Of a DNA stretch of 15,359 nt, positions 14,123 through 15,359 are shown piece by piece. A program made the translations under genes and the position numbers. Location: NCBI GenBank assembly GCA_003551405.1, contig PUMO01000151.1:1-15359 (forward strand). Reading direction: 5' to 3'. How positions within the stretch are numbered: position 1 is the first letter of the stretch; each line of letters begins with the position of its first letter. The notes beneath the pieces are model-generated. The model did not search any database and was not told the origin of the DNA. It worked only from the letters and a program-made list of their open reading frames with translations. This DNA is from Mollicutes bacterium. Its GTDB lineage: Bacteria; Bacillota_I; Bacilli_A; Izemoplasmatales; Izemoplasmataceae.

Positions 14123-15359
14123 ATGAAAATAAAACGCAACCAATCCATGCTTATTGATTTTTATGAATTCACAATGGCCAACGGCTATTTTGAAACATCC
14201 CATAAGGATGATATTGTCTATTTTGACCTTTACTTCCGCAAAATCCCCAATAATGGTGGCTATGCGATTATGGCGGGCCTTGAGAGCATTATTGATTATG
14301 TGAAAAATTTAACCTTCACGGATAGTGACATTGAATATTTGCGCAGCCGCGGATTGTTTTCTGAAGCGTTTTTGGAATATTTGCGTCATTTCTCATTCAA
14401 AGGCGATATTTATGCGGTGCCTGAAGGCAGTGTTATTTTTCCAGGGGAACCCATCATCACTGTGCGCGCCGGCGCTGTAGAAGCGCAGCTTTTAGAAACG
14501 TTTTTCTTGCTCACCATCAATCATCAATCATTGATTGCGACCAAAGCCTCCCGCATTAAGTATGCGGCTGGCGCGCGTAAAGTCATTGAAATGGGTGCGC
14601 GCCGCGCACACGGAATTTCAAGTGCGAACTACGGGGCGCGTGCTGCTTATATTGGTGGGGCGGACATGTCTTCAAACACGATGGCCGCCCGTTTATACGG
14701 GGTGCCGGCAACGGGAACCATGGCCCACTCGTGGGTGCAGATGTTCGACAGTGAATATGAATCGTTTAAAGCGTATGCGTCCCTTTATCCCGACAATGCC
14801 ATATTCCTGGTCGATACGTATGATACGCTTCGTAGCGGAGTCTTAAACGCCATTAAAGTGATCAAAGAAATCTTGCTGCCACAAAACAAATCCTTTTACG
14901 CCATCCGAATTGATTCAGGCGACTTGACGTACTTAAGCAAAAAAGCACGTAAAATGCTTGATGATGCCGGGCTGGAGAAATGCAAGATTGTTGCGTCCAA
15001 TGCCCTTGATGAACATTTGATTCGCGCGTTGATTGACCAAGGGGCGCCCATTGATTCTTTTGGTGTGGGTGAACGGTTGATTACCGCCAAAAGTGAACCT
15101 GTTTTCGGTGGCGTCTATAAATTGACGGGAGTTGAATCAAACGGCGTGATTGAACCGAAAATCAAAATTTCTGATAACCCTGAAAAAATCACCACCCCAC
15201 ACTTTAAAAAGCTTTACCGCATTTATGATAAAGACACCATGAAGGCGCGTGCGGATTTATTAACCGTTCATGATGAAGTGATTGACGAACAACAACCGCT
15301 CACCATTTTTGACCCCACCCACACCTGGCGCCAACAAACTTTACATAATTATGTGGTCA
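14123..15359 (+). CDS. pncB: Nicotinate phosphoribosyltransferase, 3' end outside window
   Basis: The first 412 residues of an enzyme that joins nicotinate to phosphoribosyl pyrophosphate, forming nicotinate mononucleotide for NAD+ synthesis, with ATP hydrolysis. The frame is open to the right edge; Gram-positive relatives are about 480-490 residues, so perhaps 70-80 are missing. Seen: an N-terminal NQSMLIDFYEFTMANGYF segment typical of the family; the TGTMAHSW motif with His 202, the histidine that is phosphorylated; DTYDT (231-235); RIDSGDL (262-268); and FGVGERL (313-319) and GGVYKL (329-334), which line the phosphate pocket. AGGAG lies 7 bases before the ATG. It forms a tight two-gene unit with pncA. 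Confidence 0.95.
   Translation, partial: MKIKRNQSMLIDFYEFTMANGYFETSHKDDIVYFDLYFRKIPNNGGYAIMAGLESIIDYVKNLTFTDSDIEYLRSRGLFSEAFLEYLRHFSFKGDIYAVPEGSVIFPGEPIITVRAGAVEAQLLETFFLLTINHQSLIATKASRIKYAAGARKVIEMGARRAHGISSANYGARAAYIGGADMSSNTMAARLYGVPATGTMAHSWVQMFDSEYESFKAYASLYPDNAIFLVDTYDTLRSGVLNAIKVIKEILLPQNKSFYAIRIDSGDLTYLSKKARKMLDDAGLEKCKIVASNALDEHLIRALIDQGAPIDSFGVGERLITAKSEPVFGGVYKLTGVESNGVIEPKIKISDNPEKITTPHFKKLYRIYDKDTMKARADLLTVHDEVIDEQQPLTIFDPTHTWRQQTLHNYVV

Noticed and set aside
1..15359. A mobile element, CRISPR array, toxin-antitoxin pair or defence system
   Set aside because: Every gene above falls in a known metabolic or transport family, gaps are under 200 bases, and no direct repeats, transposase or nuclease motifs were seen.

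Overview
The window looks like a stretch of ordinary chromosome from a Gram-positive-type bacterium of the Bacillota/Mycoplasmatota group. The reasons are strong AAGGAGG-type ribosome binding sites, short intergenic gaps closed by hairpin-plus-T-run terminators, a class III (Bacillus-type) fructose-1,6-bisphosphatase, a Gram-positive pdhABCD operon whose E2 lipoyl domain resembles the mollicute type, and a long Gram-positive-type nicotinate phosphoribosyltransferase. None of the 12 visible stop codons is TGA, and genes read through with tryptophan as TGG, so the standard code applies. An Acholeplasma/Izemoplasma-like relative is possible, but this is inference; no rRNA or tRNA is present to place it.

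Layout, left to right. (1) 3-1342: the 3' part of an iron-dependent alcohol dehydrogenase and a short protein with a PucR-type helix-turn-helix. (2) 1421-2524: a sugar ABC transporter ATPase of the MsmX/UgpC type without its permeases, closed by a terminator. (3) 2646-5233: a YesL-like (DUF624) membrane protein and class III fructose-bisphosphatase, closed by a terminator. (4) 5430-10218: a complete pyruvate dehydrogenase operon, pdhA-pdhB-pdhC-pdhD, closed by a terminator. (5) 10371-12380: a CopB-like copper P-type ATPase with a histidine-rich N-terminus. (6) 12446-13435, minus strand: lipoate-protein ligase, convergent with the copper pump and sharing a symmetrical terminator with it. (7) 13589 to the end: nicotinamidase and nicotinate phosphoribosyltransferase, divergent from the ligase.

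How the genes fit together. The PDH complex converts pyruvate to acetyl-CoA using lipoyl groups on PdhC and NAD+ at PdhD. The ligase attaches scavenged or free lipoate to such domains, and pncA-pncB recycle nicotinamide to the NAD+ precursor nicotinate mononucleotide. The right half therefore reads as central carbon oxidation plus salvage of two of its cofactors, with a metal exporter between. The left half concerns sugar uptake, gluconeogenesis and fermentation.

No intergenic gap exceeds about 200 bases. I see no mobile elements, CRISPR arrays, RNA genes, phage genes or defence genes, and I did not find a convincing undescribed system. The most useful leads are small: candidate operators at two promoters, a short PucR-type protein, complete absence of TGA stops, and the cofactor-salvage/copper-pump neighbourhood of pdh.
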